DNA of 42,408 nt from Allostellaceae bacterium. Its GTDB lineage: Bacteria > Pseudomonadota > Alphaproteobacteria > ATCC43930 > CGMCC-115725. The DNA lies in the NCBI GenBank assembly GCA_025451725.1, contig JANWJX010000002.1, positions 1-42,408 of the forward strand, written 5' to 3'. Shown here one piece after another: positions 10,011 through 16,877 of this stretch. The position numbers and the translations under genes were made by a program. The notes under the pieces were generated by a model. It saw nothing but the letters and a program-made list of their open reading frames with translations. It had not been told where the DNA came from and did no database searches. How positions within the stretch are numbered: position 1 is the stretch's first letter; every line of letters begins with the position of its first letter.

Positions 10011-11071
10011 GCCGGCCGCTTTTCCTCGCGGAAAAACCCTAGCTTCTCGTGGACACCCTGATCGGAATACGAGAACAGGACCGAATCCTCGCGCGGCTCG
10101 TGGCGGACAAATTCCCAACTCGGCACGACGAAAATATCGCGCGGCCCCCAAGTGAAGGTTTGTGCCGCCTCGCCCTCGCCGACCACGCTTTTGCCGCCGC
10201 CCTCGACGCACACGAACACGGTCGAGGCGGTGGAACGGTAGGGCGCGGTCTTGAACCCCTTGGGCAGGAGCTGGATGAAGGTGGCGATGGTCGGGATCGC
10301 GTAGTCGCCGGTCTTGGGATTGGCGTATTTGAGCTTGAGCCCGTGCCACGCGCTCCACTCGTCGCGGCGGCGCATTGCCTCGAGCGCGTCGCGCGTCCTG
10401 TCGTAGCGGTAGTTGAACACCGGCGAGGTCGGGCGGCTGTAACTGTCCTCGACCGGCAGGAGATTGCCGCCGTAGCGCGCCTCGCTGTCGCCTTCGGGGC
10501 GCATCACGTCGCCAGCCGCATCGGAACCCGAGCCTTCGCGGAAGCTCGCCTCGAACAGCTTGATCATGTGCATGTCGAGCCCGTCGAGCCAGACCATCGG
10601 GCCTTTGCCGACATTGCCGTGATCGTGCCAGGTCCAGCTCGGCGTGATGACGAAGTCGCCGGGACGCATGAAGGTGCGTTCGCCGTCGACCGAGGTGTAG
10701 GCGCCCTCGCCTTCGAGCACGAAACGCAGCGCCGCCTGGGTATGGCGGTGCGGCGCCGCGATCTCGCCGGGCAGGATGATCTGCAAACCGCCGAAGAGAC
10801 TCTTGGTGATGCGCGATTCGCCCGGCAGCGCCGGATTCTCCAGCACCAGCACGCGACGCTCGGCTTCTTTCGCGGTGATCAGCTCGCACGCTTCCATGAG
10901 ATCCGGCTTGAGGGCGTCGTAATGCCAAAGATGCGGCACGATCTGCGTCTCCGGCGTCGCCGTGACGAGCTTGTGCAACACCTCCCACAGCGGCGCGAGG
11001 TTGCGCTCGCCGATACGGCCGTAAAACTCGCGGCGCGCGGGATCGATATTGTGGGTCGGTTGCACGCTCAC
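10007..11071 (-). CDS. gtdA: Gentisate 1,2-dioxygenase (bicupin)
   Basis: This is a 354-residue bicupin. The first cupin carries the iron-binding pattern PHRHTQAALRFVLEGEG followed by PGDFVITPSWTWHDHGN, which supplies the His ligands. The second cupin (VFVCVEGGG...PRDIFVVPSWEF) lacks a full ligand set, as expected for this family. The enzyme would open the ring of gentisate (2,5-dihydroxybenzoate) to maleylpyruvate in the cytoplasm. The start GTG 11071 is supported by AAGGAG 8-9 nt upstream. No maleylpyruvate isomerase or fumarylpyruvate hydrolase lies in the window, so the pathway is incomplete here. A 1-hydroxy-2-naphthoate or salicylate dioxygenase would look similar, so substrate assignment is moderate. 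Confidence 0.85.
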   Translation of the reverse strand: MSVQPTHNIDPARREFYGRIGERNLAPLWEVLHKLVTATPETQIVPHLWHYDALKPDLMEACELITAKEAERRVLVLENPALPGESRITKSLFGGLQIILPGEIAAPHRHTQAALRFVLEGEGAYTSVDGERTFMRPGDFVITPSWTWHDHGNVGKGPMVWLDGLDMHMIKLFEASFREGSGSDAAGDVMRPEGDSEARYGGNLLPVEDSYSRPTSPVFNYRYDRTRDALEAMRRRDEWSAWHGLKLKYANPKTGDYAIPTIATFIQLLPKGFKTAPYRSTASTVFVCVEGGGKSVVGEGEAAQTFTWGPRDIFVVPSWEFVRHEPREDSVLFSYSDQGVHEKLGFFREEKRPA

Positions 11072-11152
11072 GGCGCGATCTCCTTATTCACCGGGTTGGG
11101 CTTCATGCCATACTCGGCGCCAGCTTACGTCAACGAGACCGTGGAGGAACAG

Positions 11153-11845
11153 ATGCCCGAAATCGCCCTGGTCGTCGGCGCCGGCAGCGGCCTGTCGGCG
11201 TCGCTCGCGCGCCTCTTTGCCCGCGACGGCATGAAAGTGGCGCTGGCGGCGCGCAACGCCGACAAGCTCCAGCCGCGGGCCGACGAGATCGGCGGCATGG
11301 CGTTTTCCTGCGACGCCACCAACCCCGACCATGTCGCCGGCCTGTTTTCGGCGGTCGAGAGCAAGCTCGGCGTCGCCGACGTCACCGTGTTCAACGCCGG
11401 CTACCGTACGCGCGGGCCGCTGGTCGAGCTCGACATCGAGGAAGTGCGCAAGACGCTGATCTCGTCGGCGTTCGGCGGCTTTCTGGTCGGCCAGGCGGCG
11501 GCCAGGTCGTTGCTGCGGCGCGGCCATGGCGGCACCATCATCTTCACCGGCGCATCGGCGAGCGTGAAGGGCTATCCCAAGTCCGCGCCGTTCGCGATGG
11601 GTAAGTTCGCGCTGCGCGGTCTGGCGGAAAGCATGGCGCGCGAGCTGCAGCCGCAGAACATCCATGTCGGCCACGTCGTGATCGACGGCGGCATCGCCAA
11701 TCCGGGGCGCGACGCCGCCGCGCGCGGCGCCGACGGCATGCTGTCGCCCGACGCCATCGCAGAGAGCTTCCTCCACCTCCACCGCCAGCACCGCTCCGCC
11801 TGGAGCTGGGAAATCGCGGTGCGGCCGTGGGTCGAGAATTTCTAG
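11153..11845 (+). CDS. Short-chain dehydrogenase/reductase family protein lacking the catalytic Tyr
   Basis: This is a 230-residue Rossmann protein. The nucleotide-binding motif GAGSGLSASLA is at residues 9-19 and the NAG motif is near 81-83. The Ser of TGASAS is at 135. Where classical SDRs have Y-x-x-x-K this protein has F147-A-M-G-K151. Oxidoreductase activity may be altered or absent, although Y141 lies nearby. The start ATG 11153 follows a good GGAGGA at 11143-11148. An open frame runs upstream to 10049, but it is antisense to the gentisate dioxygenase and is not coding. The gene is divergent from that dioxygenase, 81 nt apart, which hints at shared regulation. A dead-end or ligand-binding role is possible. 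Confidence 0.85.
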   Translation: MPEIALVVGAGSGLSASLARLFARDGMKVALAARNADKLQPRADEIGGMAFSCDATNPDHVAGLFSAVESKLGVADVTVFNAGYRTRGPLVELDIEEVRKTLISSAFGGFLVGQAAARSLLRRGHGGTIIFTGASASVKGYPKSAPFAMGKFALRGLAESMARELQPQNIHVGHVVIDGGIANPGRDAAARGADGMLSPDAIAESFLHLHRQHRSAWSWEIAVRPWVENF

Positions 11846-11854
11846 ACTCGTGGA

Positions 11855-11920
11855 CAAAAAAATGGGCCGCGTTCGAGACGCGGCCCAAGTTTAGGGAGGA
11901 AACGCCTAGGAGGCGTTCAC
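11855..11920 (-). ncRNA. mmgR-like: Candidate MmgR/alpha-r8-family small RNA
   Basis: The minus strand has three parts in order. The first is a 7-bp hairpin (AACGCCT, loop, AGGCGTT; 11901-11917). The second is the single-stranded decamer TTTCCTCCCT (11893-11902, overlapping the foot of that hairpin). The third is an intrinsic terminator made of an 8-9 bp GC stem and seven T residues. From memory, that decamer is the hallmark of the alphaproteobacterial alpha-r8 RNAs, whose Sinorhizobium member MmgR restrains polyhydroxybutyrate granule accumulation. The decamer resembles an anti-Shine-Dalgarno, which fits translational repression of targets. The predicted length of about 65 nt is close to the family's roughly 77 nt. 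The 5' end is estimated from the promoter-like boxes and is uncertain. Confidence 0.62.
11856..11886 (-). terminator. Intrinsic terminator of the small RNA, possibly bidirectional
   Basis: GGGCCGCG (11864-11871) pairs with CGCGGCCC (11879-11886). An extra T-A pair leaves a 5-nt loop. On the minus strand the stem is followed by A and then seven T residues (11856-11862). On the plus strand only a short AAGTTT follows, so termination of the SDR transcript here would be weaker. Confidence 0.75.
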
Positions 11921-11925
11921 ACGTG

Positions 11926-11954
11926 CATTTAATCCTCGCGGGCAGGGACGACAA
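11926..11954 (-). promoter_or_regulatory. Predicted promoter of the candidate small RNA
   Basis: On the minus strand TTGTCG (11949-11954) and TAAATG (11926-11931) are separated by exactly 17 nt, a plausible housekeeping-sigma promoter. It would start transcription near 11919-11920. The boxes are only partial matches to consensus. Confidence 0.4.
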
Positions 11955-12015
11955 CCGGGCTGGCGCATGGCGGCGTTGCGTCACATGCAAGCGTCGCGCG
12001 GGGATGAATTAGCCC

Positions 12016-13764
12016 ATGGCCGAGGGCGACAGCAGCTGGCAATCGCTATCGGGCCTCGCGGTCCGGCTGGGTGCGGTACCGCTGTTCGCCGCGCTCGATC
12101 ACGCCGAGCGCGCCGCCATCGCCGCCGAGCTCGAATGGTTCAGCCTGCCGGGCGGCGCCGTGCTCTATACCGAAGGCGACGCGCCCGAAGCGATCTTCAT
12201 CGTCTTGTCGGGGCTTCTCAGCATCGTGCGCGGACCGTTGGCGCGCGGCAGCGACGACACCGTGGAGGTGCGCGCCGGCGAAAGCATCGGCGAAGTCGGC
12301 ATGCTCACCGGACGGCCGCATACCGGCTCGGTGGTGGCGCTGCGCGACAGCACGCTCGCGACCATGTCCCGCGCCGCCTTCGACCGGCTGATCGCGCGCT
12401 ATCCCGATATTCTGCTGCGTCTCGCGCGCGAAATCGCCGGCTGGTCGGCGCGGCCGGCGCCGCGCGACCGGCCACCGGGCGCGCGTCGTACGGTCGCGCT
12501 GCTACCTCTGTCCGATGAATTGCCGGGACGCCTCGCGCATCTTCTCAAGGACGCGCTCGAAGCGACCGGACGGCGCGTCATGCTGCTCGACGCGGCCGAA
12601 CAAAGCCGTGTCGATGAGGAATACGACGCCATCGAACTCGCGCACGACGTCACGATCTATTGCGGCGAGCGCACCGCCTCGACTTGGTCGCTGCTGTGCC
12701 TGCGCCGCGCCGATTATGTGATGATCGTCGTTGACGGCGGCGCGGCGCCGCGGCGCCCGGAATTGATGGCGCGGCTCGAGGCGTTACGCCGCCGCCGCGT
12801 CATCCTGGTGCTGACGCATGAAAGCGGCCGACGCCTGCCCGCGCCGGCGGCCGGCTGGCTGGCGCAAGTGCCGGCGCAATATCACCGCCACATCCGGCTC
12901 GACCGGCCGGACGACGTCGCGCGTCTCGCGCGCTTCCTCACCGACCGCGCGGTCGGTCTCGTTTTGTCGGGCGGCGGTGCCCGCGCCTACGGCCATATCG
13001 GCGTGGCGCAGGCGCTGCGCGAGGCCGGCATCGAGTTCGATCTCTTGGGCGGCACGTCGATGGGCGCGATCATCGCGGCCGGCTTCGCGCATGAATGGAG
13101 CCTCGACGAGCTTCGCGCCCGAATGCACGAAGCGTTCGTCACCTCGAACCCGCTGGGCGATGTTGCGATTCCGCTGCTTGCGTTAAGCCGGGGCGTGCGG
13201 GTCAGCGCGCGCCTCCGGCAGAATTTCGGCACCAGCCGGATCGAGGATCTGTGGCGGCCGTATTTCGTCGTGTCGTCCAACCTCACCACCGGCAAGGTAC
13301 AGGTGCATCGCGAAGGACGGCTGTGGCGTGCGCTGCGCGCCAGCGTCGCAATCCCCGGCCTGCTGCCGCCGGTGATCGAACATGGCGACGTGCTGGTCGA
13401 CGGCGCGGTGATGAACAATCTTCCCGCCGAAGTGATGAGCGCGGTGAGTTTCGGCCCGGTGATCGGCGTCGATGTCGGACGGCGCGAGGATTTCCGTCCG
13501 GTAAAGCGCGGCTGGTTCGCCGGCCTGATTCTCGGTGCCGACGCGCAGGCGCCAGGGATGGTGAATATGCTGCTGCGGGCCGGCACCATCGCCAGCGAGG
13601 CCGAGACCGCGATGAGCCGGCAGCATGTCGATCTATTGATCGAACCACCGCTCGATCAGATCGGGATGCGGGACTGGCATTCCTTCAATCGCGCCGTCGA
13701 GGCCGGCTATCGTCACGCGGTGCAGGCGCTGAAGAACGCCGATCTGTCGAAATTCCGGCCCTGA
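12016..13764 (+). CDS. NTE-like patatin esterase with N-terminal cyclic-nucleotide-binding domain
   Basis: This is a 582-residue protein. Residues ~18-140 are a cNMP-binding/Crp-like sensor (VPLFAALDHAER, GDAPEAIFIVLSG, GESIGEVGMLTGRPHTG). Residues ~155-300 resemble the linker of eukaryotic neuropathy target esterase: TWSLLCLRRADYVMIVV parallels the conserved W-x-x-x-C-[IL]-R-x-A-D stretch. Residues ~312-520 are the patatin domain, with oxyanion loop LSGGGARAYGH, nucleophile S348 in GTSMG and D462 in VDGAVMNN forming the Ser-Asp dyad. It should hydrolyse phospholipid or lysophospholipid acyl esters at the membrane under control of a small ligand. The Shine-Dalgarno before ATG 12016 is weak (GGGGA about 12 nt upstream). 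The gene stands alone, between the small RNA and a convergent mini-gene. Confidence 0.87.
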   Translation: MAEGDSSWQSLSGLAVRLGAVPLFAALDHAERAAIAAELEWFSLPGGAVLYTEGDAPEAIFIVLSGLLSIVRGPLARGSDDTVEVRAGESIGEVGMLTGRPHTGSVVALRDSTLATMSRAAFDRLIARYPDILLRLAREIAGWSARPAPRDRPPGARRTVALLPLSDELPGRLAHLLKDALEATGRRVMLLDAAEQSRVDEEYDAIELAHDVTIYCGERTASTWSLLCLRRADYVMIVVDGGAAPRRPELMARLEALRRRRVILVLTHESGRRLPAPAAGWLAQVPAQYHRHIRLDRPDDVARLARFLTDRAVGLVLSGGGARAYGHIGVAQALREAGIEFDLLGGTSMGAIIAAGFAHEWSLDELRARMHEAFVTSNPLGDVAIPLLALSRGVRVSARLRQNFGTSRIEDLWRPYFVVSSNLTTGKVQVHREGRLWRALRASVAIPGLLPPVIEHGDVLVDGAVMNNLPAEVMSAVSFGPVIGVDVGRREDFRPVKRGWFAGLILGADAQAPGMVNMLLRAGTIASEAETAMSRQHVDLLIEPPLDQIGMRDWHSFNRAVEAGYRHAVQALKNADLSKFRP

Positions 13765-13823
13765 TAGTCCGGCCGCGTTGACTCAATAGAATGTAAATGG
13801 AGAGGCCTAAGCCCCAAATGGGC

Positions 13824-13861
13824 GGGGCTGCTCTGACCCCCCACCGGTACAGAGCAGCCCC
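13824..13861. other. 12-bp inverted repeat between convergent genes
   Basis: GGGGCTGCTCTG (13824-13835) is the exact reverse complement of CAGAGCAGCCCC (13850-13861), around a 14-nt loop. Neither strand has a following T run, so it is not a classical intrinsic terminator. GCCCC at 13811-13815 could pair instead with GGGGC at 13824-13828. It may end the patatin and mini-gene transcripts by a factor-dependent route or stabilise 3' ends. Confidence 0.55.
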
Positions 13862-13893
13862 GCGATTCGCCTGAGAAAATCAGACGGGCGTTA

Positions 13894-13953
13894 CTACTTC
13901 TTCTTCCGCTTCGCCGTCTTTTTGGCGGGCTTCGCTTTCTTCTTCGCAGCCAT
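13894..13953 (-). CDS. 19-residue lysine-rich basic mini-protein
   Basis: The translation is MAAKKKAKPAKKTAKRKKK: 11 Lys and 1 Arg in 19 residues, with an AKPAKK motif like bacterial histone-H1-type tails. The start ATG 13953 is preceded by AAGGA about 8 nt upstream, and two adjacent stop codons (TAG TAA) close the frame. Short peptides of this composition recur in alphaproteobacteria, by recollection, and are usually annotated as hypothetical. It could bind nucleic acid or be a free basic tail. No neighbour shares its strand. Expression is unproven, but the combination of RBS, tidy ends and composition makes chance unlikely. Confidence 0.6.
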   Translation of the reverse strand: MAAKKKAKPAKKTAKRKKK

Positions 13954-14166
13954 TTCAATTTCCTTCAATTCGGGCCGCAACGGACCATCCGATGCGTAAC
14001 CTAGCGAGTAACCCTAACACAACTGCAACATATAGTACAGCGAGAGATTAATCGCCCCAGATTTTGATATTGCTGTCGTCTCGGATCGGCCGTGTCACCG
14101 TCACAAAAGTGCAACCGGTACTCCCTAGAGTGCGCCGCGTCTGGGGGACCAAATCAGGAGAACAAG

Positions 14167-15189
14167 ATGGCATTTCGCATTCGCCCGATCCTCGCCGCGG
14201 CGGCGATCGCCGCTTTTGGCGCGTTCGGTTCCGGCACGGCACATGCCGTGGATATCGCCGGCGCCGGCTCGACCTTCGTCTATCCGGTGCTGGCGAAATG
14301 GGCGGCCGACTACGCCACGAAGACCGGCAACCGCGTGAATTATCAATCGATCGGTTCCGGCGGCGGCATCGCGCAGATCAAAGCCGCGACGGTCGATTTC
14401 GGCGCGACCGACAAGCCGCTCGATCCCGACACGCTGGCGAAGCTCGGGCTCGGCCAGTTTCCGCTGGTCATCGGCGGCATCGTGCCGGTGATCAATCTCG
14501 ACGGCATCGCCCCCGGCCAATTGAAACTCTCCGGCCCTATCATCGCCGACATCTATCTCGGCAAGATCCGGAGCTGGAACGATCCCGCCATCGCGGCGCT
14601 CAATCCCGGCGTCAAGCTGCCCGACACCAAAATTTCGGTGGTGCATCGCTCCGACGGCTCGGGCACGACCTTCAATTTCGCCAATTTCCTCTCCAAGGTC
14701 AGCCCGGAGTGGAAGACCAAGGTCGGCGCCGACACGTCGGTGTCGTGGCCGACGGGCATCGGCGGCAAAGGCAATGAAGGCGTCGCCGCCTACACCAAGC
14801 AGATCAAGGGCGCGATCGGCTATGTCGAATATGCCTATGTGCTGCAAAACCACATGACCTACACGCTGGTGCAGAACTCGGCCGGCAAGTTCGTCAAGCC
14901 AGACGCCAAATCGTTTCAGGACGCGGCGGCGACAGCCGATTGGGTTCATGCCAAGGACTTCTATCTCATCATGACCAACGCGCCGGGCGCCGATGCCTAT
15001 CCGATCGCGGCAACGGTGTTCATGCTTATGTACAAAACCCCGAAAGACCCGGCGCGGCAAAAGGCGACGCTCGATTTCTTCGCCTGGGCGCTGCGCCACG
15101 GTCAGGCGCAGGCGGAAGCGCTCGACTACGTCCCGCTGCCGCAGTCGCTGGTGACGCAGATCGCGGCCTACTGGGCGCGACCCTTCTGA
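14167..15189 (+). CDS. pstS: Periplasmic phosphate-binding protein PstS
   Basis: This 340-residue precursor has a signal peptide (MAFRIRPILAAAAIAAFGAF..., predicted cleavage after AHA near residue 27). The mature protein begins with the PstS hallmark DIAGAGSTFVYPVLAKW. IGSGGGIAQIKA and HRSDGSGTTFNF are the phosphate-contacting loops. It would deliver inorganic phosphate to the PstCAB transporter. The start ATG 14167 is set by AGGAG at 14156-14160; the frame extends to 14092, but without a site. No pstC, pstA, pstB or phoU lies in the window, so this is an orphan copy or is separated from its transporter. The next gene cluster is an unrelated ABC-2 exporter behind a strong terminator. I see no convincing Pho box. 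Confidence 0.9.
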   Translation: MAFRIRPILAAAAIAAFGAFGSGTAHAVDIAGAGSTFVYPVLAKWAADYATKTGNRVNYQSIGSGGGIAQIKAATVDFGATDKPLDPDTLAKLGLGQFPLVIGGIVPVINLDGIAPGQLKLSGPIIADIYLGKIRSWNDPAIAALNPGVKLPDTKISVVHRSDGSGTTFNFANFLSKVSPEWKTKVGADTSVSWPTGIGGKGNEGVAAYTKQIKGAIGYVEYAYVLQNHMTYTLVQNSAGKFVKPDAKSFQDAAATADWVHAKDFYLIMTNAPGADAYPIAATVFMLMYKTPKDPARQKATLDFFAWALRHGQAQAEALDYVPLPQSLVTQIAAYWARPF

Positions 15190-15218
15190 CCCCCGCGCCG
15201 CCGGCAACGGCGGACATC

Positions 15219-15251
15219 GAGGCCGAGCCACCCGGTTCGGCCTCTTTTTTT
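15219..15251 (+). terminator. Intrinsic terminator after pstS
   Basis: GAGGCCGA (15219-15226) pairs perfectly with TCGGCCTC (15237-15244) around a 10-nt loop, followed immediately by seven T residues (15245-15251). It isolates pstS from the ABC operon. Confidence 0.9.
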
Positions 15252-15279
15252 GCCCCGATGCTTCCGCCATGATGCGCGC

Positions 15280-16035
15280 GTGGCCGAGATCGTTCTTTCC
15301 GTCTCCCGACTGACCAAAAAATTCGGCGACATCGTCGCCGTCGACGGCATCGATTTCGACCTGCCGCGCGGCGTCACGGCCGCATTGCTCGGCGGCAACG
15401 GCGCCGGCAAGACCACGACCCTGTCGATGCTGCTGGGCCTTTTGTTGCCGAGCGACGGGGCGATCACGATTTTCGGCGAGAACATGTTGACGCATCGCCA
15501 TCGCGTGCTGCCGCGGCTCAATTTCTCGTCGCCCTATGTCGACCTGCCGCATCGCCTCACGGTACGGCAGAACCTGAGCGTCTATGGCCGGCTCTATCGG
15601 ATTCCCGGCCTGCGCGAGCGCATCGCGACATTGGCAAGCGATTTGCAGATCGGCGATTTCCTCGACCGGCCGTTCGGCAAATTGTCGGCGGGACAGAAGA
15701 CGCGCGTCGCTCTCGCCAAGGCCCTGCTGAACGAGCCGGAACTGTTGCTGCTCGACGAGCCGACGGCGTCGCTCGACCCCGACACCGGCGACTGGGTGCG
15801 GTCCTATCTCGAAACCTATCGCGCGCGCACCGACGCCACGATCCTGCTCGCCTCGCACAATATGAGCGAGGTCGAACGGCTGTGCGCCGACGTGATGATG
15901 ATGAAAAAGGGCCGCATCGTCGATCGCGGCAGCCCAACGGCGCTGATCGCGCGCTATGGCCGGGCGACGCTGGAGCAGGTATTTCTCGACATCGCGCGCG
16001 GCGCCGATTTCGCGCCGCGTGAGGCGGCGCAATGA
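15280..16035 (+). CDS. ABC-2 type transporter ATP-binding protein
   Basis: This is a 251-residue ATPase. Walker A is GGNGAGKTTT (residues ~34-43), the signature is LSAGQKTRV, Walker B is LLLLDEPTASLDP and the switch His is in ASHNMSE. It resembles the nucleotide-binding subunit of NodI/CcmA-like ABC-2 exporters. GTG 15280 is chosen because it gives the usual MAEIVLSVSRL-type start; the frame reaches 15250, but that codon lies in the pstS terminator. The 3' end overlaps the permease start by 4 nt (ATGA). The energised complex would export a lipid-linked or polysaccharide substrate across the inner membrane. The substrate is not predictable. Confidence 0.88.
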   Translation: MAEIVLSVSRLTKKFGDIVAVDGIDFDLPRGVTAALLGGNGAGKTTTLSMLLGLLLPSDGAITIFGENMLTHRHRVLPRLNFSSPYVDLPHRLTVRQNLSVYGRLYRIPGLRERIATLASDLQIGDFLDRPFGKLSAGQKTRVALAKALLNEPELLLLDEPTASLDPDTGDWVRSYLETYRARTDATILLASHNMSEVERLCADVMMMKKGRIVDRGSPTALIARYGRATLEQVFLDIARGADFAPREAAQ

Positions 16036-16877
16036 CGGTGGCCGCCCCCGCCCCGGCGCGGCTGCGTGTCCCGACCGGCGACGGTTTCTCGCCGGCGCGG
16101 GTCTGGGCGATGATGCTGCGCTATCTCTTTTTATTGCGCAGCTCGTGGCCGCGCACCTTGGAGCTGATCTACTGGCCCGCCATTCAGATGATCCTGTGGG
16201 GCTTCATGAGCCGGTTCCTCATGACCAACAGCACCTGGGTGGCGAAGGCCGGCGGCGTGCTCCTGGCGGCGGTGATGCTGTGGGACGTGATGTTCCGCGG
16301 CCAGCTCGGCGTCTCGGTGTCGTTCCTCGAGGAAATGTGGTCGCGCAATCTCGGCCATTTGTTCGCGACGCCGCTGCGGCCCTATGAGTGGGTGATCTCG
16401 CTGATCTTCATGAGCTTCGTGCGCGTTGGCATCGGCGTGGTGCCGTCCGCGCTCTTGGCGATTCCGCTCTATCATTATTCGATCTTCACCCTCGGCCTGC
16501 CGCTCTTGGCGTTTTTTTCGCTGCTGATGTTCATGGGCTGGGCGATGGGGCTGGCGATCTGCGGGCTCATTCTGCGCAACGGGCTCGGCGCCGAAAGCAT
16601 CGCCTGGTTCGCGGTGTTCATCCTGGCGCCGGTCAGCGCGATTTATTACCCGGTCTCGATCCTGCCGCGCTGGCTGCAATATGTGGCCTGGATCTTGCCT
16701 TCGTCTCATGTGTTCGAGGGCATGCGCACGGTGATGTTCCAGCATACTTTCCCTCTCGGCCATTTTTTCGCGGCGGCGGGGCTTGATGTCATTTGGCTGG
16801 CGGCGGGCGGCGCGGTGTTCCTGCTATATATGCGCCAGGCGCGGCGGCGCGGCGCGCTGATGCAAATGGGGGAATGA
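16032..16877 (+). CDS. ABC-2 type transporter permease
   Basis: This is a 281-residue membrane protein with about six hydrophobic segments. They include LIYWPAIQMILWGF, GGVLLAAVMLWDVMF, FVRVGIGVVPSALLAI, LLAFFSLLMFMGWAMGLAI, SIAWFAVFILAPVSAIYYP and a last helix near residues 245-265. FEGMRTVMF after the fifth segment is typical of the ABC-2/NodJ permease family. It starts with ATG 16032, overlapping the ATPase stop, and ends overlapping the phosphatase start, so the three genes are translationally coupled. It forms the channel part of the exporter. Confidence 0.88.
   Translation: MTVAAPAPARLRVPTGDGFSPARVWAMMLRYLFLLRSSWPRTLELIYWPAIQMILWGFMSRFLMTNSTWVAKAGGVLLAAVMLWDVMFRGQLGVSVSFLEEMWSRNLGHLFATPLRPYEWVISLIFMSFVRVGIGVVPSALLAIPLYHYSIFTLGLPLLAFFSLLMFMGWAMGLAICGLILRNGLGAESIAWFAVFILAPVSAIYYPVSILPRWLQYVAWILPSSHVFEGMRTVMFQHTFPLGHFFAAAGLDVIWLAAGGAVFLLYMRQARRRGALMQMGE

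Larger units (their letters stand above)
13765..14166. other. 402-nt gap between patatin esterase and pstS
   Basis: The gap holds a 12-bp hairpin (13824-13861), a minus-strand 19-codon lysine-rich gene (13894-13953) and the pstS leader. TATAGT at about 14031-14036 looks like a -10 element, but I see no convincing partner. CTGTCGT (14073-14079) and GTGTCAC (14092-14098) recall Pho-box half sites, but they are not in the required 11-nt tandem spacing. No other open frame with a start, ribosome binding site and codon bias is apparent. Confidence 0.6.

Noticed and set aside
10049-11152. The open frame continuous with the SDR gene that would give a 598-residue protein
   Set aside because: It is antisense to the gentisate dioxygenase, its composition is low-complexity Arg/Ala/His, and a good Shine-Dalgarno precedes ATG 11153.
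14073-14110. Possible Pho box upstream of pstS (CTGTCGT and GTGTCAC)
   Set aside because: The half sites are not in the 11-nt tandem spacing of a Pho box, and the second repeat is missing.
14125-16032. A 635-codon minus-strand open frame
   Set aside because: It runs opposite to pstS and the ABC ATPase, which have clear families. Long antisense frames are expected at this GC content.
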